A DNA stretch of 64,000 nt from positions 1-64,000 of the forward strand of contig JAAEQB010000120.1 in NCBI GenBank assembly GCA_024231975.1. Direction: 5' to 3'. Position numbers and translations under genes: made by a program. The notes beneath the pieces were generated by a model. That model did no database searches. It worked only from the letters and a program-made list of their open reading frames with translations, and was not told the origin of the DNA. Below are positions 8,568 through 16,703 of this stretch, piece after piece; position 1 is the first letter of the stretch; every line of letters begins with the position of its first letter. The stretch is from Allobosea sp. GTDB lineage: Bacteria; Pseudomonadota; Alphaproteobacteria; Rhizobiales; Beijerinckiaceae.

Positions 8568-9179
8568 ATGGTCCAGTCCCTGCCCTATCTGAAGGAATCC
8601 GCTTCACAGACCGCCGGTCCCTACGTCCATATTGGCCTGGCGCCGGGCGCGGCGGGCTTCGACATCTATCGCCAGGAGCTCGGCCAGACCATCGCCGGCC
8701 CCGACGTGCCCGGCGAGCGCATCCGCATCGAGGGCCTCGTCTATGACGGCACCGGCGCGCCGGTGAAGGACATCCTTCTGGAAGCCTGGCAGGCCGACGC
8801 CAACGGCATCTATCCCCATCCCGAGGATCCGCGGCATGCCGAGGTCGCGCCGGGTTTCCGCGGCTGGGGCCGGATCATCACCGATTTCGACAGCGGCCTG
8901 TGGAGCTTCGAGACGATCAAGCCGGGTCCCGTGCCGGGTCGCAACAAGCGTACGATGGCGCCGCATATCAGCCTCTGGCTGGTCTCGCGCGGCATCAATA
9001 TCGGCCTCAACACCCGGATGTATTTCGACGACGAGGACAACAGCGCCGACCCCGTGCTCGGCCTCGTCGAGCAGGAGAATCGCCGCCGGACCCTGATCGC
9101 CCAGCGCACCGCGCCCGGCGTCTACCGTTTCGACATTCGCCTCCAGGGCGAAGGCGAGACCGTGTTCCTGGACGTCTGA
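8568..9179 (+). CDS. pcaG: Protocatechuate 3,4-dioxygenase, alpha subunit
   Basis: This 203-residue partner of PcaH shares the intradiol fold (SQTAGPYVHIGLAPG at the N-terminus, ILLEAWQADANGIYPHPED in the middle) but lacks the complete iron-ligand set, as alpha subunits do. It contributes residues to the active-site pocket. It starts two bases after the pcaH stop, and its own stop is three bases before the next gene, so it belongs to one transcript. Confidence 0.95.
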   Translation: MVQSLPYLKESASQTAGPYVHIGLAPGAAGFDIYRQELGQTIAGPDVPGERIRIEGLVYDGTGAPVKDILLEAWQADANGIYPHPEDPRHAEVAPGFRGWGRIITDFDSGLWSFETIKPGPVPGRNKRTMAPHISLWLVSRGINIGLNTRMYFDDEDNSADPVLGLVEQENRRRTLIAQRTAPGVYRFDIRLQGEGETVFLDV

Positions 9180-9182
9180 GCC

Positions 9183-10031
9183 ATGACGCAGCCCTGCATC
9201 ATCTGCGTCGCCATCACCGGCTCGCTGCCGACCAAGGCCAACAACCCGGCGGTGCCGATCACCGTCGCCGAGCAGGTCGAGAGCACGCAGGAGGCCTTCG
9301 AGGCCGGCGCCAGCATCGCGCACTGCCATGTCCGCGACGACGAGGGCAAGCCGAGCTCGGACCCTGAGCGCTATGGTCGCCTCAAGGAGGGCCTGGAGAA
9401 GCACTGCCCCGGCATGATCGTCCAGCTCTCGACCGGCGGCCGCTCGGGCGCCGGCCAGGCCCGCGGCGCCATGCTGTCGCTGCGGCCGGACATGGCCTCG
9501 CTCGCCGTCGGCTCGAACAACTTCCCGACCCGCGTCTACGAGAATGCGCCTGACCTGGTCGACTGGCTCGCCGCCGAAATGGTGACCCATGGCGTCAAGC
9601 CGGAGATCGAGGCCTTCGACCTCTCGCACATCCTCAAGGCGCACGAGATGTGGCAGCGCGGCCAGATCGTCGACCGGCCTTATGTCCAGTTCGTCATGGG
9701 CGTGAAGAACGCGATGCCGGTCGATCGCGACGTGTTCGACTACTACATCCGCACCGTGAAGCGGCTCTTCGGCGAGAACGCGCCCTGGTGCGCCGCCGGC
9801 ATCGGCTCGAACCAGATCGTGCTGAACGAATGGGCGATCGCGAGCGGCGGCCATGCCCGCACCGGCCTCGAGGACAATGTCCGCCTCGACCGCGAGCGGC
9901 TCGCGCCCTCGAACGCGGCGTTGGTCCAGCGTGCGACGGAGCTCTGCCGGAAATACGGCCGCCCGGTCGCGACCTGGCAACAGGCGCGTGAGATCCTCGG
10001 CATTCCCCAGAGGGCCGGCAGCGCCGGCTGA
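9183..10031 (+). CDS. Beta-keto acid cleavage enzyme (BKACE, DUF849), possibly acting on 3-oxoadipate
   Basis: This 282-residue TIM-barrel enzyme belongs to the family of 3-keto-5-aminohexanoate cleavage enzyme. The Zn-binding HxH is seen in AHCHVRDDEGK (His47, His49), the conserved IQLSTGGRSG segment follows, and a metal-ligand Glu lies in KPEIEAFDLSH. BKACEs condense a beta-keto acid with acetyl-CoA to give acetoacetate and a new acyl-CoA. Placed three bases after pcaG, where pcaB sits in relatives, it could convert 3-oxoadipate plus acetyl-CoA to acetoacetate plus succinyl-CoA, replacing PcaIJ/PcaF. That activity is known for some family members, but here it is inference. Confidence 0.88.
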   Translation: MTQPCIICVAITGSLPTKANNPAVPITVAEQVESTQEAFEAGASIAHCHVRDDEGKPSSDPERYGRLKEGLEKHCPGMIVQLSTGGRSGAGQARGAMLSLRPDMASLAVGSNNFPTRVYENAPDLVDWLAAEMVTHGVKPEIEAFDLSHILKAHEMWQRGQIVDRPYVQFVMGVKNAMPVDRDVFDYYIRTVKRLFGENAPWCAAGIGSNQIVLNEWAIASGGHARTGLEDNVRLDRERLAPSNAALVQRATELCRKYGRPVATWQQAREILGIPQRAGSAG

Positions 10032-10067
10032 GGCCGAAACCGCCTGCTCTCCGGCCCGAAACAGGAC

Positions 10068-10907
10068 ATGGACGCCATGATCAGCGGAAAGACCAAGCTC
10101 ATCGGCCATCTCGGCTTCCCGACCGAGAGCTTCAAGGCGCCGCTGATCTACAACCCCTATTTCGAGCGCGACGGCATCGACGCGGTGGTCGTGCCGATGG
10201 GCAGCCGCAGCGAAGACTATCCCGATTTCCTCAGGCTGTTCTTCCGGCTCTCCAACGCCCATGGCGCGCTCGTCACCATGCCGCACAAGGTCGTGACGAC
10301 CGGCCTCGTCGACGACCTCATGCCGACGGCCGCCATCGCCGGGGCCTGCAACGCCGTGCGCCGCGAGGCCGACGGGCGGCTGACCGGCGACATGTTCGAC
10401 GGCGAGGGCTTCGTGCGCGGGTTGCTGCGCAAGGGCCGTCAGGTCACCGGAACCCGCGCGCTCGTCGTCGGCGCGGGTGGCGTCGGCTCGGCGATCGCCG
10501 CTTCGCTCGCCAAGGCCGGCGTCGCCGGGCTCGGCCTGTTCGACATGAATGGCGGGGCGGCCGAGGCACTGGGCGGACGGCTGACGCGCTATTATCCCGC
10601 GCTCAAGGTCTCGACCGGCTCGAACGATCCGGCCGGCTTCGACATCGTCGTCAATGCGACGCCTTTGGGGATGAAGCCGGGCGATCCGCTGCCGCTCGAT
10701 ATCGAGCGCCTGCCCGCCTCCGCCTTCGTCGGCGAGGTGGTGATGGCGCAGACCATCACGCCCTTCCTGGCGGCGGCACAGCAGCGCGGCTGCCAGGTCC
10801 AGGTCGGCACCGACATGCTGTTCGAGCAGATCCCGGCTTATCTGGAATTCTTCGGCCTGCCGACGACCACGGCGGAGGACCTGCGCTCCGTGGCGCGGCT
10901 CGGCTGA
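10068..10907 (+). CDS. Shikimate/quinate 5-dehydrogenase-like protein (AroE family)
   Basis: The protein has about 279 residues. It shows the AroE substrate domain, with the catalytic Lys in VTMPHKV, GACNAVRR, and an Asp in GDMFDGEGF, followed by a Rossmann NAD(P) domain (GAGGVGSAIAAS) and the family marker NATPLGM. The N-terminal Ser-x-Ser site of biosynthetic AroE is altered here to TESFKAP, fitting a catabolic or divergent paralog. Placed at the end of the pca operon, it probably oxidises shikimate or quinate to the 3-dehydro form, which the dehydratase at 3730 then uses. The start may be 10068 or 10077. Confidence 0.85.
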   Translation: MDAMISGKTKLIGHLGFPTESFKAPLIYNPYFERDGIDAVVVPMGSRSEDYPDFLRLFFRLSNAHGALVTMPHKVVTTGLVDDLMPTAAIAGACNAVRREADGRLTGDMFDGEGFVRGLLRKGRQVTGTRALVVGAGGVGSAIAASLAKAGVAGLGLFDMNGGAAEALGGRLTRYYPALKVSTGSNDPAGFDIVVNATPLGMKPGDPLPLDIERLPASAFVGEVVMAQTITPFLAAAQQRGCQVQVGTDMLFEQIPAYLEFFGLPTTTAEDLRSVARLG

Positions 10908-10920
10908 GCCGCCACCCCAC

Positions 10921-12099
10921 TCAGAACGGCATCTTGCAGTCCTTGCCATAGGCGTCGGGCAGCCCCTCGGCGATCTTGCTCTCGATCTGCGTGGCGAAGC
11001 CGCCATCCGCGGCCTTGTTCACCGAAACGAGGTAATAGTCCTGGATCGGGAACTGGTTCGGCCCGATCGCGAAGCGCCCGCGCACGGAGTCGAACCTGGT
11101 CCTGCGCAGGGCCTCGATCAGTTTCGTCCGGTCGGCGATCTCGCCCCTCAGGGAAGTCGCGGCGGCGTTCAGCCAGATCGCGGCGTCATAGGCATGCGCG
11201 GCATAATTGGCGGGCGTGTACTTGTACTCCGCCTTGAAGGCCTCGACGAAGGCGCGACTCGCCGGCACGTCGAGCGCGGGCGACCAGTTGGTCACGCCGG
11301 ACGTACCGACCGCCGCATCCTGCAGCGCCGGCAGGTTGGTCTCGTCGATGGTGTGGGCCGAGAGCATCGGCAGCGTGACGCCGGCCTGCCGCCATTGCTT
11401 GACAAAGGTGACGCCGAGGCCGCCGGGCATGAAGACGAAGGCGGCATCCGCCTTCGCGGCGACGATCTTGGCGAGATCGCCGGAGAAATCCGGCTGCGTC
11501 AGCGGCACGAAGATCTCGTCGAGGATCTCGCCCTTGTATTCCCGCTTGAAGCCGGCAACGACGTCCTTGCCCGCCTGGTAGTTCGGTGCGACGACGACGA
11601 TCCTGCGATAGCCCTTCTGCGTGGCATGGCGCCCCATCGCCTCGGCGTTCTGGTCGTTCTGGTAGGCGGCCGAGAACAGATAGGGGCTGCATCTTGCGCC
11701 GGCGATCGGGGACGGGCCGGCATTGGTGCCGATGAACACGGTCTGGCCGTCGACCATGCGCCGGGCCGTCGCCATCAGGATATTGGAGAAGACGATGCCG
11801 ACGATGGCGTCGACCTTGTCGCGCTCGATCAATTGCTGCACGCGCTGGATGCCGACCTCGGGCTTCAACTCGTCGTCGACGACGAGCACCTCGGCCGGGA
11901 TGCCGGCGATCTTGCCGCCGAGCTGCTTGATCGCGAGCTGGAAGCCGTCGCGGGTGTGCTGGCCGAGCACCGCCGGCGGCCCGGTCAAGGTGGTGACGAG
12001 GCCGATCCTGATCGACTTGGCCGGCTCGGCCGACGCGCTCGTCGCGAGGGCCGTGAGCAGCGCCAGCGCGCTCGCAGTGATCCTGAGGCTGTTGGACAT
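10921..12099 (-). CDS. Branched-chain amino acid-type ABC transporter substrate-binding protein
   Basis: This 392-residue periplasmic protein has a signal peptide (residues 1-24, ending in SASA) and a LivJ-type type-I binding fold starting IRIGLVTTLTGPPAVLGQHTRDG. No permease or ATPase gene is adjacent, so it is an orphan in this window. It is the last gene of a minus-strand set with the flavoprotein and Fe-S oxidoreductase, 28 bases downstream of the former. By context it would bind the substrate of those enzymes, perhaps an aromatic compound, but binding proteins of this class are too diverse to name a ligand. Confidence 0.86.
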   Translation of the reverse strand: MSNSLRITASALALLTALATSASAEPAKSIRIGLVTTLTGPPAVLGQHTRDGFQLAIKQLGGKIAGIPAEVLVVDDELKPEVGIQRVQQLIERDKVDAIVGIVFSNILMATARRMVDGQTVFIGTNAGPSPIAGARCSPYLFSAAYQNDQNAEAMGRHATQKGYRRIVVVAPNYQAGKDVVAGFKREYKGEILDEIFVPLTQPDFSGDLAKIVAAKADAAFVFMPGGLGVTFVKQWRQAGVTLPMLSAHTIDETNLPALQDAAVGTSGVTNWSPALDVPASRAFVEAFKAEYKYTPANYAAHAYDAAIWLNAAATSLRGEIADRTKLIEALRRTRFDSVRGRFAIGPNQFPIQDYYLVSVNKAADGGFATQIESKIAEGLPDAYGKDCKMPF

Positions 12100-12127
12100 G
12101 TCGTTTTTTCCTCCCTGATCCCTGCTC

Positions 12128-13636
12128 TCAGCCGATGCCGTAGCGCCCGGGCGCGATCACGCCCGCCGGGTCGAGCGCGGCCTTGATCGCCGTGCAGCTG
12201 TCGCGGAAGGCCGGCATGGCCTGGCCCATATGCAGTGCGTGGTAGTCGAGCGGGGCGCGGCCGACGAAGATGCCGCGCTCGGCATAGGCCCGGGCGAGCG
12301 CCTCGTAGCAGGCGTTGGCGCGGGCGTTCTCGTCGGGGTTCTCGCGGTCGAAGGTGATGACGTGCAGGCCGCGGGCGAAGCGGGCGCTGCAGACGTTCAT
12401 GATCATGTAGTCCATGCCGTGCTCGGCATAGATCCGGCGCGAGATGCGCTGGCATTCATTGGCGACGCTGCCGACCATCGGCGTGCCCGGCAGGAACCAG
12501 AGATTGCCGCCGCCGGGCCGCCATTTCAGCAGACCGAGCTCGCCGACGCCGGGCACGCCCGAGCAGGCATTGATCGCGACCTGCAAGGCGTGGAAGCCGA
12601 GCGCCTCCTCGTGGGGGATATAGGTCGCCTTGCCGGACTTGCCGAAGGCCGCGCGCACGCGCTCGATCTGCGGCTCCAGCGCCGCCATGCTCGGGCCGTA
12701 GAAGGCGCCCGACACCGTCCAGGCACCGAGCCCGTCCTTCTCGCGCAGCGCCCGCCGCCCCGCATCCGAGATCGGGGCACGGCTGCCGGGGCTGTATTCC
12801 GGGCTCGGATGCTCGGAGCCGCAGAGATAGACGTCGTTGGCGACGCGCAGCAGCGTCGGCACGAAATTGGAGAGCTTCAGCGCCCGGCAGATGTCGACGA
12901 TCTCGGCGAGGTCGTCATCGTCGGGATAGGTGAAATGGAAGCTGCGGACCGCGGGCGGGCGCGGCAGCAGCCAGATGCCCATGCGCGTGACGATACCGAA
13001 ATTCGACTGGGCGAACAGACCGTCGAGGATCGGGCCGAAGCTGTATTTGCTGACGTGCCAGTTCGGCAGATCGGAGCCGGCGAGCGCGCCATCGCCGGTG
13101 CGCAGCACCTCGCCATTCCCCAGCACGATCTCCATGCCGCAGGAGAAGCCGAAATGGTCGAAATAGGGGCCGTAGCCGGCGCCCTTGTCGAGCGCATTGC
13201 CGAGCATGCCGCCCTGCGGCGGACCGGAGGTGACGTCGACCATGAACCTGTCGCCGCGCCGGACCAACTCGTCATACATCGCCTGGTAGCTGACGCCGGG
13301 CTCGACCACGGCGAAGGCCAAGGTCTCGTCGATCTCGAGGATGCGGTTCATCCGGCGCCCGAGATCGAGCACGACCTGCCCTTCATGCACCGCCGAGCGG
13401 CTGCCGAGCCCGATATTGTTGCCGGTGCTGACCGGGTAGAGCGCGACGCCATGGCGGTTCGCCGCCTTCACGATCGCCTGCACCTCGCCCGTGCTGCCGG
13501 GATAGACCACGCCGAGCGGGCGCCGGTCGCCGCCCGGCATGGTGTTCTCGCCATAGCGGCGCAGCGTCTCCTCGCTGCGATTGATCCACTCGGCTCCGAT
13601 CGACGCCGCGACCTCGTTGAAGAATGCCTCCGCCAT
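12128..13636 (-). CDS. FAD-linked oxidoreductase, vanillyl-alcohol oxidase / 4-cresol dehydrogenase family
   Basis: This 502-residue flavoprotein has an N-terminal FAD-binding type-4 domain (GVVYPGSTGEVQAIVKAANRHGVALYPVSTG, then TSGPPQGGMLGNALDKGAGYGPYFDHFG) and a C-terminal cap domain as in 4-cresol dehydrogenase, eugenol hydroxylase and vanillyl-alcohol oxidase. Members oxidise para-substituted phenols. The start at 13636 (MAEAFFNEVAASIG) is preferred to 13678 because GGGGAG precedes it. The gene follows the Fe-S oxidoreductase after 38 bases, so electrons may pass to an Fe-S protein and not to a cytochrome as in 4-cresol dehydrogenase. The substrate is unknown. Confidence 0.87.
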   Translation of the reverse strand: MAEAFFNEVAASIGAEWINRSEETLRRYGENTMPGGDRRPLGVVYPGSTGEVQAIVKAANRHGVALYPVSTGNNIGLGSRSAVHEGQVVLDLGRRMNRILEIDETLAFAVVEPGVSYQAMYDELVRRGDRFMVDVTSGPPQGGMLGNALDKGAGYGPYFDHFGFSCGMEIVLGNGEVLRTGDGALAGSDLPNWHVSKYSFGPILDGLFAQSNFGIVTRMGIWLLPRPPAVRSFHFTYPDDDDLAEIVDICRALKLSNFVPTLLRVANDVYLCGSEHPSPEYSPGSRAPISDAGRRALREKDGLGAWTVSGAFYGPSMAALEPQIERVRAAFGKSGKATYIPHEEALGFHALQVAINACSGVPGVGELGLLKWRPGGGNLWFLPGTPMVGSVANECQRISRRIYAEHGMDYMIMNVCSARFARGLHVITFDRENPDENARANACYEALARAYAERGIFVGRAPLDYHALHMGQAMPAFRDSCTAIKAALDPAGVIAPGRYGIG

Positions 13637-13674
13637 GCCGGCGTCTCCCCTCTCTTGTCGTGTATTCGGGCCGG

Positions 13675-15048
13675 TCACCAGAAGCCGACATCCTCATTCG
13701 GCGCCGGGGCGGCAGCCACGGCCGGCGCCTCCTCCGTTTGCGGCGCGGGCCGGCTCGTCAGCGTCACGCCAGCCAAAGCCGGTGGCAGCGGGCCGCCCGT
13801 CGCCCAGTCCAGCAGCTCGGCGGTGTGCGCCATCGGCGCGCCGATATAGCGCCGCAACTGCGTCAGGCAGCCGATATTGCCGGCCGCCACGACGTCCGGC
13901 GCCGTGCTATCGATGTTTCCCGCCTTGCGCCGGCCCAGGGTTTCGGCGGTCTCGAGCTGGAGCAGGTTGTAGGTGCCGGCCGAGCCGCAGCAGAAATGCT
14001 TCTCCGGCACGTCCACCACCTCGAAGCCCGCGGCGTGCAGCAAATCGCGCGGCGGCTGGGTGACGCGCTGGCCGTGCTGCATCGAGCAGGCGTCGTGATA
14101 GGTGACGCGGAGGCGCGGTCGCTCCGGCGCGGCCGGCCGCAGCCCGATACCGGCAACGAATTCGGTGACGTCGCGGGCAATGCCGGCGATCTCCTTGGCA
14201 TCGCCGGCAAGCTCCGTCGGGGCCAGGAGATGACCGTAATCCTTCACCGTGGTGCCACAGCCGGAGGCGTTGACGATCACCGCGTCGAGCCCCTCGCCGC
14301 GGCGCTCGCGCATCCAGGCGCGGACATTGGCGGCGGCTGCCGCCATCGCCTCGTCCTCGCGACCCATATGCAGCGTCAGCGAGCCGCAGCACCCGGCTCC
14401 CGCGGCGACGACGACCTCGCAGCCATGGCGCGTCAGCAGCCGGATCGTCGCCGCGTTGATGTTGCCGTCGAGCGCCTGCTGGGCGCAGCCGGCGAGCAGC
14501 GCCACCCGCGCCCGCTTTTCGCCCTCCGCTTTGAACACCTGCGGCGCCAGGATCTGCCCTTGCGTCCGCTCCGGGATCATCGCCAGCAGCGGCCGCAACC
14601 GCGCCGGCAGCAGCCTGCGCAGAGGGCGCCCGAGCCGGCCGAGCGCCAACGCGACCTGGAACAATCGCGGCCGCGGCAGGACGAAGGCGAGCAGCGCCCG
14701 CAGGGCGCGCTCGGCCGGCGGGCGGCGATGATGGCGCTCGACATGGGTACGGGCCCGGTCGATCAGATGCGCATAGTCGACCTTGGCCGCGCAGGTGGTC
14801 ATGCAGGACAGGCAGGAGAGGCAGCTGTCGAGATGCGCGACAGTCTGCGGCTTCGGCGGTCCGCCGCTCTCCAGCATGGCGCGGATCAGGTCGATGCGCC
14901 CGCGCGGGGATTCGTTCTCGTCCCGGCTGAGCACATAGGTCGGGCAGGTGTTGGTGCAGAAGCCGTAATGCACGCAGGTGCCGAGGATGTCGGCGGCTTC
15001 CCGGATCGCGGGATCGCGCAATTGCTCGGCCGTGAAATCCGTCTGCAT
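13675..15048 (-). CDS. GlcF-like (Fe-S)-binding oxidoreductase subunit
   Basis: The protein has 457 residues. Near the N-terminus two clusters of cysteines (CVHYGFCTNTCPTY and CLSCLSCMTTC) suit two [4Fe-4S] centres. Two CCG-type domains follow (GAGCCGSLTLH and KHFCCGSAGTYNL). This is the architecture of the glycolate oxidase iron-sulfur subunit and of HdrD-like proteins. It is first in the minus-strand set, upstream of the VAO-family flavoprotein, and probably relays electrons from that enzyme to the quinone pool. A true GlcDEF complex is unlikely because no GlcE is present and the flavoprotein is closer to 4-cresol dehydrogenase. Confidence 0.87.
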   Translation of the reverse strand: MQTDFTAEQLRDPAIREAADILGTCVHYGFCTNTCPTYVLSRDENESPRGRIDLIRAMLESGGPPKPQTVAHLDSCLSCLSCMTTCAAKVDYAHLIDRARTHVERHHRRPPAERALRALLAFVLPRPRLFQVALALGRLGRPLRRLLPARLRPLLAMIPERTQGQILAPQVFKAEGEKRARVALLAGCAQQALDGNINAATIRLLTRHGCEVVVAAGAGCCGSLTLHMGREDEAMAAAAANVRAWMRERRGEGLDAVIVNASGCGTTVKDYGHLLAPTELAGDAKEIAGIARDVTEFVAGIGLRPAAPERPRLRVTYHDACSMQHGQRVTQPPRDLLHAAGFEVVDVPEKHFCCGSAGTYNLLQLETAETLGRRKAGNIDSTAPDVVAAGNIGCLTQLRRYIGAPMAHTAELLDWATGGPLPPALAGVTLTSRPAPQTEEAPAVAAAPAPNEDVGFW

Positions 15049-15202
15049 CGTTCGTCTGCCCCTCCGAGCGGAAAGCTAGGAAGGGAGGCCGGGCGGGGTC
15101 TCGGCGCTGCGTGCAGAAAATTCCGGCTTTGAGTGCAAACCGTTCTTATGAAAAGCTGCACGCGCCCCGGCGGCTTCTGTCGGCTGCCGGGCGGAGAAGG
15201 TC
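15049..15202. promoter_or_regulatory. Divergent promoter region with GTGCA direct repeats
   Basis: The region separates the minus-strand Fe-S/flavoprotein operon from the AraC-type gene. GTGCA occurs at 15111 and again at 15133, 22 bases apart (about two helical turns) on one face, and TGCAC occurs in inverse orientation near 15157. Spaced direct repeats fit an AraC-family dimer site. No sigma-70 boxes are clear. Confidence 0.4.
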
Positions 15203-16135
15203 ATGGGGACCATTGTCTGGGGCACGGAAGGTCTCGAACCCGATTCCGGGTTCGACTACTGGCGCGAGACCGTCTGCCGCGCCGTGCTCAACGTCACGAC
15301 CGAGGCGCCCGATCCGCAGGAGGCCTTTCACGGCTCCATCACCGGGCGCAGCTTCGGTGATGTCAGGATCGCGAGCTTCCGCTCGACGCGGCACGATGTC
15401 GTGCGAACCTCCCGCCATGTCGCGCAAGGCGACGACAGCGTCCTCGTCAGCCTGCAGGAGCGGGGCGAATGCCGGCTCTCGCAGGGCGACGAACGGCTGC
15501 TGCTCAAGCCCGGCGAGATCGGGCTCGTCGACGGTGCCCGCCCCTTCCGCCTGTCCTTCTCCGAGGATGTCCGGCGTGTTGTCGCCGTGCTGCCGCGCCG
15601 CACGCTCCTGCTCAAGGCGCCCTGGCTGGTGCGCGGCCGCCCACATCGCATCGCGCTGTCTTCGCGCTTCGTTTCGCTGGCGCGGCGCCATCTGCTGGAA
15701 CTTGCTCGCCATGGCGAGATCATCGACGAGATGTCGGCCAGCCTGCTCGCCGACAATCTCTGCAACCTGATCGGGCTGTCGAGCGACGCCGCCGGCTCTC
15801 TCCCCGACCGCCTGCACGAGGCGATGCTCGCCTTCTGCCGTGGGCGGCTCGGCGACGAGACGCTCTCGCCCGGCACCGTCGCCGCGCATTTCAACATCTC
15901 GCTGCGCACGCTGCATGCGCGCTTTGCCGCCACCGGCCAGAGCTTCGGGCGCTGGCTGCTGGCGACGCGGCTGGAGGAGAGCCGCCGCGCTCTGCTCGAT
16001 CCCCGCCGCGCCGGCGAGGGCATCGCCTCCATTGCCTATTGCGCCGGTTTCAACGATCTCTCCGTCTTCAACCGGGCCTTCCGCAACCGCTTCGGCATGA
16101 CGCCGTCCGATCTGCGCGGCACGAGGCGCAACTGA
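15203..16135 (+). CDS. AraC-family transcriptional regulator (FeaR-like)
   Basis: This 310-residue protein has an AraC-binding-like N-terminal sensor domain (FDYWRETVCRAVLNVTTEAP, LLLKPGEIGLVDGARPF) and a C-terminal double HTH from about residue 215. The second HTH carries the family signature IASIAYCAGFNDLSVFNRAFRNRFGMTPSDLR. GGAGAAGG precedes the ATG. It lies divergent from the flavoprotein/Fe-S operon and probably activates it. FeaR-like proteins respond to aromatic amine or alcohol breakdown in other bacteria, which fits a phenol-type substrate, but the ligand here is unproven. Confidence 0.88.
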   Translation: MGTIVWGTEGLEPDSGFDYWRETVCRAVLNVTTEAPDPQEAFHGSITGRSFGDVRIASFRSTRHDVVRTSRHVAQGDDSVLVSLQERGECRLSQGDERLLLKPGEIGLVDGARPFRLSFSEDVRRVVAVLPRRTLLLKAPWLVRGRPHRIALSSRFVSLARRHLLELARHGEIIDEMSASLLADNLCNLIGLSSDAAGSLPDRLHEAMLAFCRGRLGDETLSPGTVAAHFNISLRTLHARFAATGQSFGRWLLATRLEESRRALLDPRRAGEGIASIAYCAGFNDLSVFNRAFRNRFGMTPSDLRGTRRN

Positions 16136-16152
16136 GCGGAAGGTCGCGACCG

Positions 16153-16692
16153 ATGGCATGGAATGGACAGTCGGGCCATCGTCGGCCCGCAGGACTCCCG
16201 CTGGCCGAGCTCCTCAAGGCAGGGCTGCTCGCACTGCTGACCGCCCTCGCCCTCCCGGCTGCCGCGTCCGACTGGCAGCGCTATGGCAATGCCCGCTTCC
16301 AGTACTGGATCGACATCCCGCCTGATTTCTCCAAGGTCGAGGAAGCCGACAATGGCGATGGCGGCATCTCCTCGTCTGCGGAGGGCGCCGCCGAACTGCG
16401 GGTCTGGGGCAGCTACCCGACCGAAGGCAGCCTTGCGGCCGAGGCCAAGCAGCGCCAGGCATTCGACCAGCGCGACGGCTGGGCCATCAGCTACCAGACG
16501 CAGAACAGGAGCGGAGCCTCCTGGTCCGGAGCCAAGGGCAACCGCATCGTCTATGCGCGCGCCATCCCGGGCTGCGACCGGGCGGTGGCCTATTTCCGCC
16601 TCGAATACGATCGCGAGCGGCAAAAGGCGTTCGACCCGGTGATCTCCAGGCTGGTCAAATCCTTCCGAAGCGGCGACTGCCGGGCGCGCTGA
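16153..16692 (+). CDS. Small exported protein of unknown function
   Basis: The predicted product of 179 residues has a hydrophobic N-terminal segment (LLKAGLLALLTALALPAAAS, about residues 21-40) that reads as a signal peptide. A mature domain follows, starting DWQRYGNARFQYWIDIPPDFSKV. The pattern of a short lipid- or membrane-related beta domain ending in VISRLVKSF recurs in many uncharacterised rhizobial exported proteins. The frame is open further upstream, but the start at 16153 gives a normal signal peptide just after the AraC gene. I cannot assign a function. Confidence 0.7.
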   Translation: MAWNGQSGHRRPAGLPLAELLKAGLLALLTALALPAAASDWQRYGNARFQYWIDIPPDFSKVEEADNGDGGISSSAEGAAELRVWGSYPTEGSLAAEAKQRQAFDQRDGWAISYQTQNRSGASWSGAKGNRIVYARAIPGCDRAVAYFRLEYDRERQKAFDPVISRLVKSFRSGDCRAR

Positions 16693-16703
16693 ACACCTCG
16701 CCC

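Noticed and set aside
8604..11006. 800-codon minus-strand frame across pcaG, BKACE and aroE-like genes
   Set aside because: It overlaps three well-supported genes on the other strand and its composition (His, Arg, Ala and Asp-rich) is that of an antisense shadow.
12230..13849. 539-codon plus-strand frame opposite the VAO-family flavoprotein
   Set aside because: It lacks motifs and overlaps a complete FAD-binding protein on the minus strand.
13675..15048. True glycolate oxidase GlcF of a GlcDEF complex
   Set aside because: No GlcE gene is present, and the adjacent flavoprotein resembles 4-cresol dehydrogenase more than GlcD.
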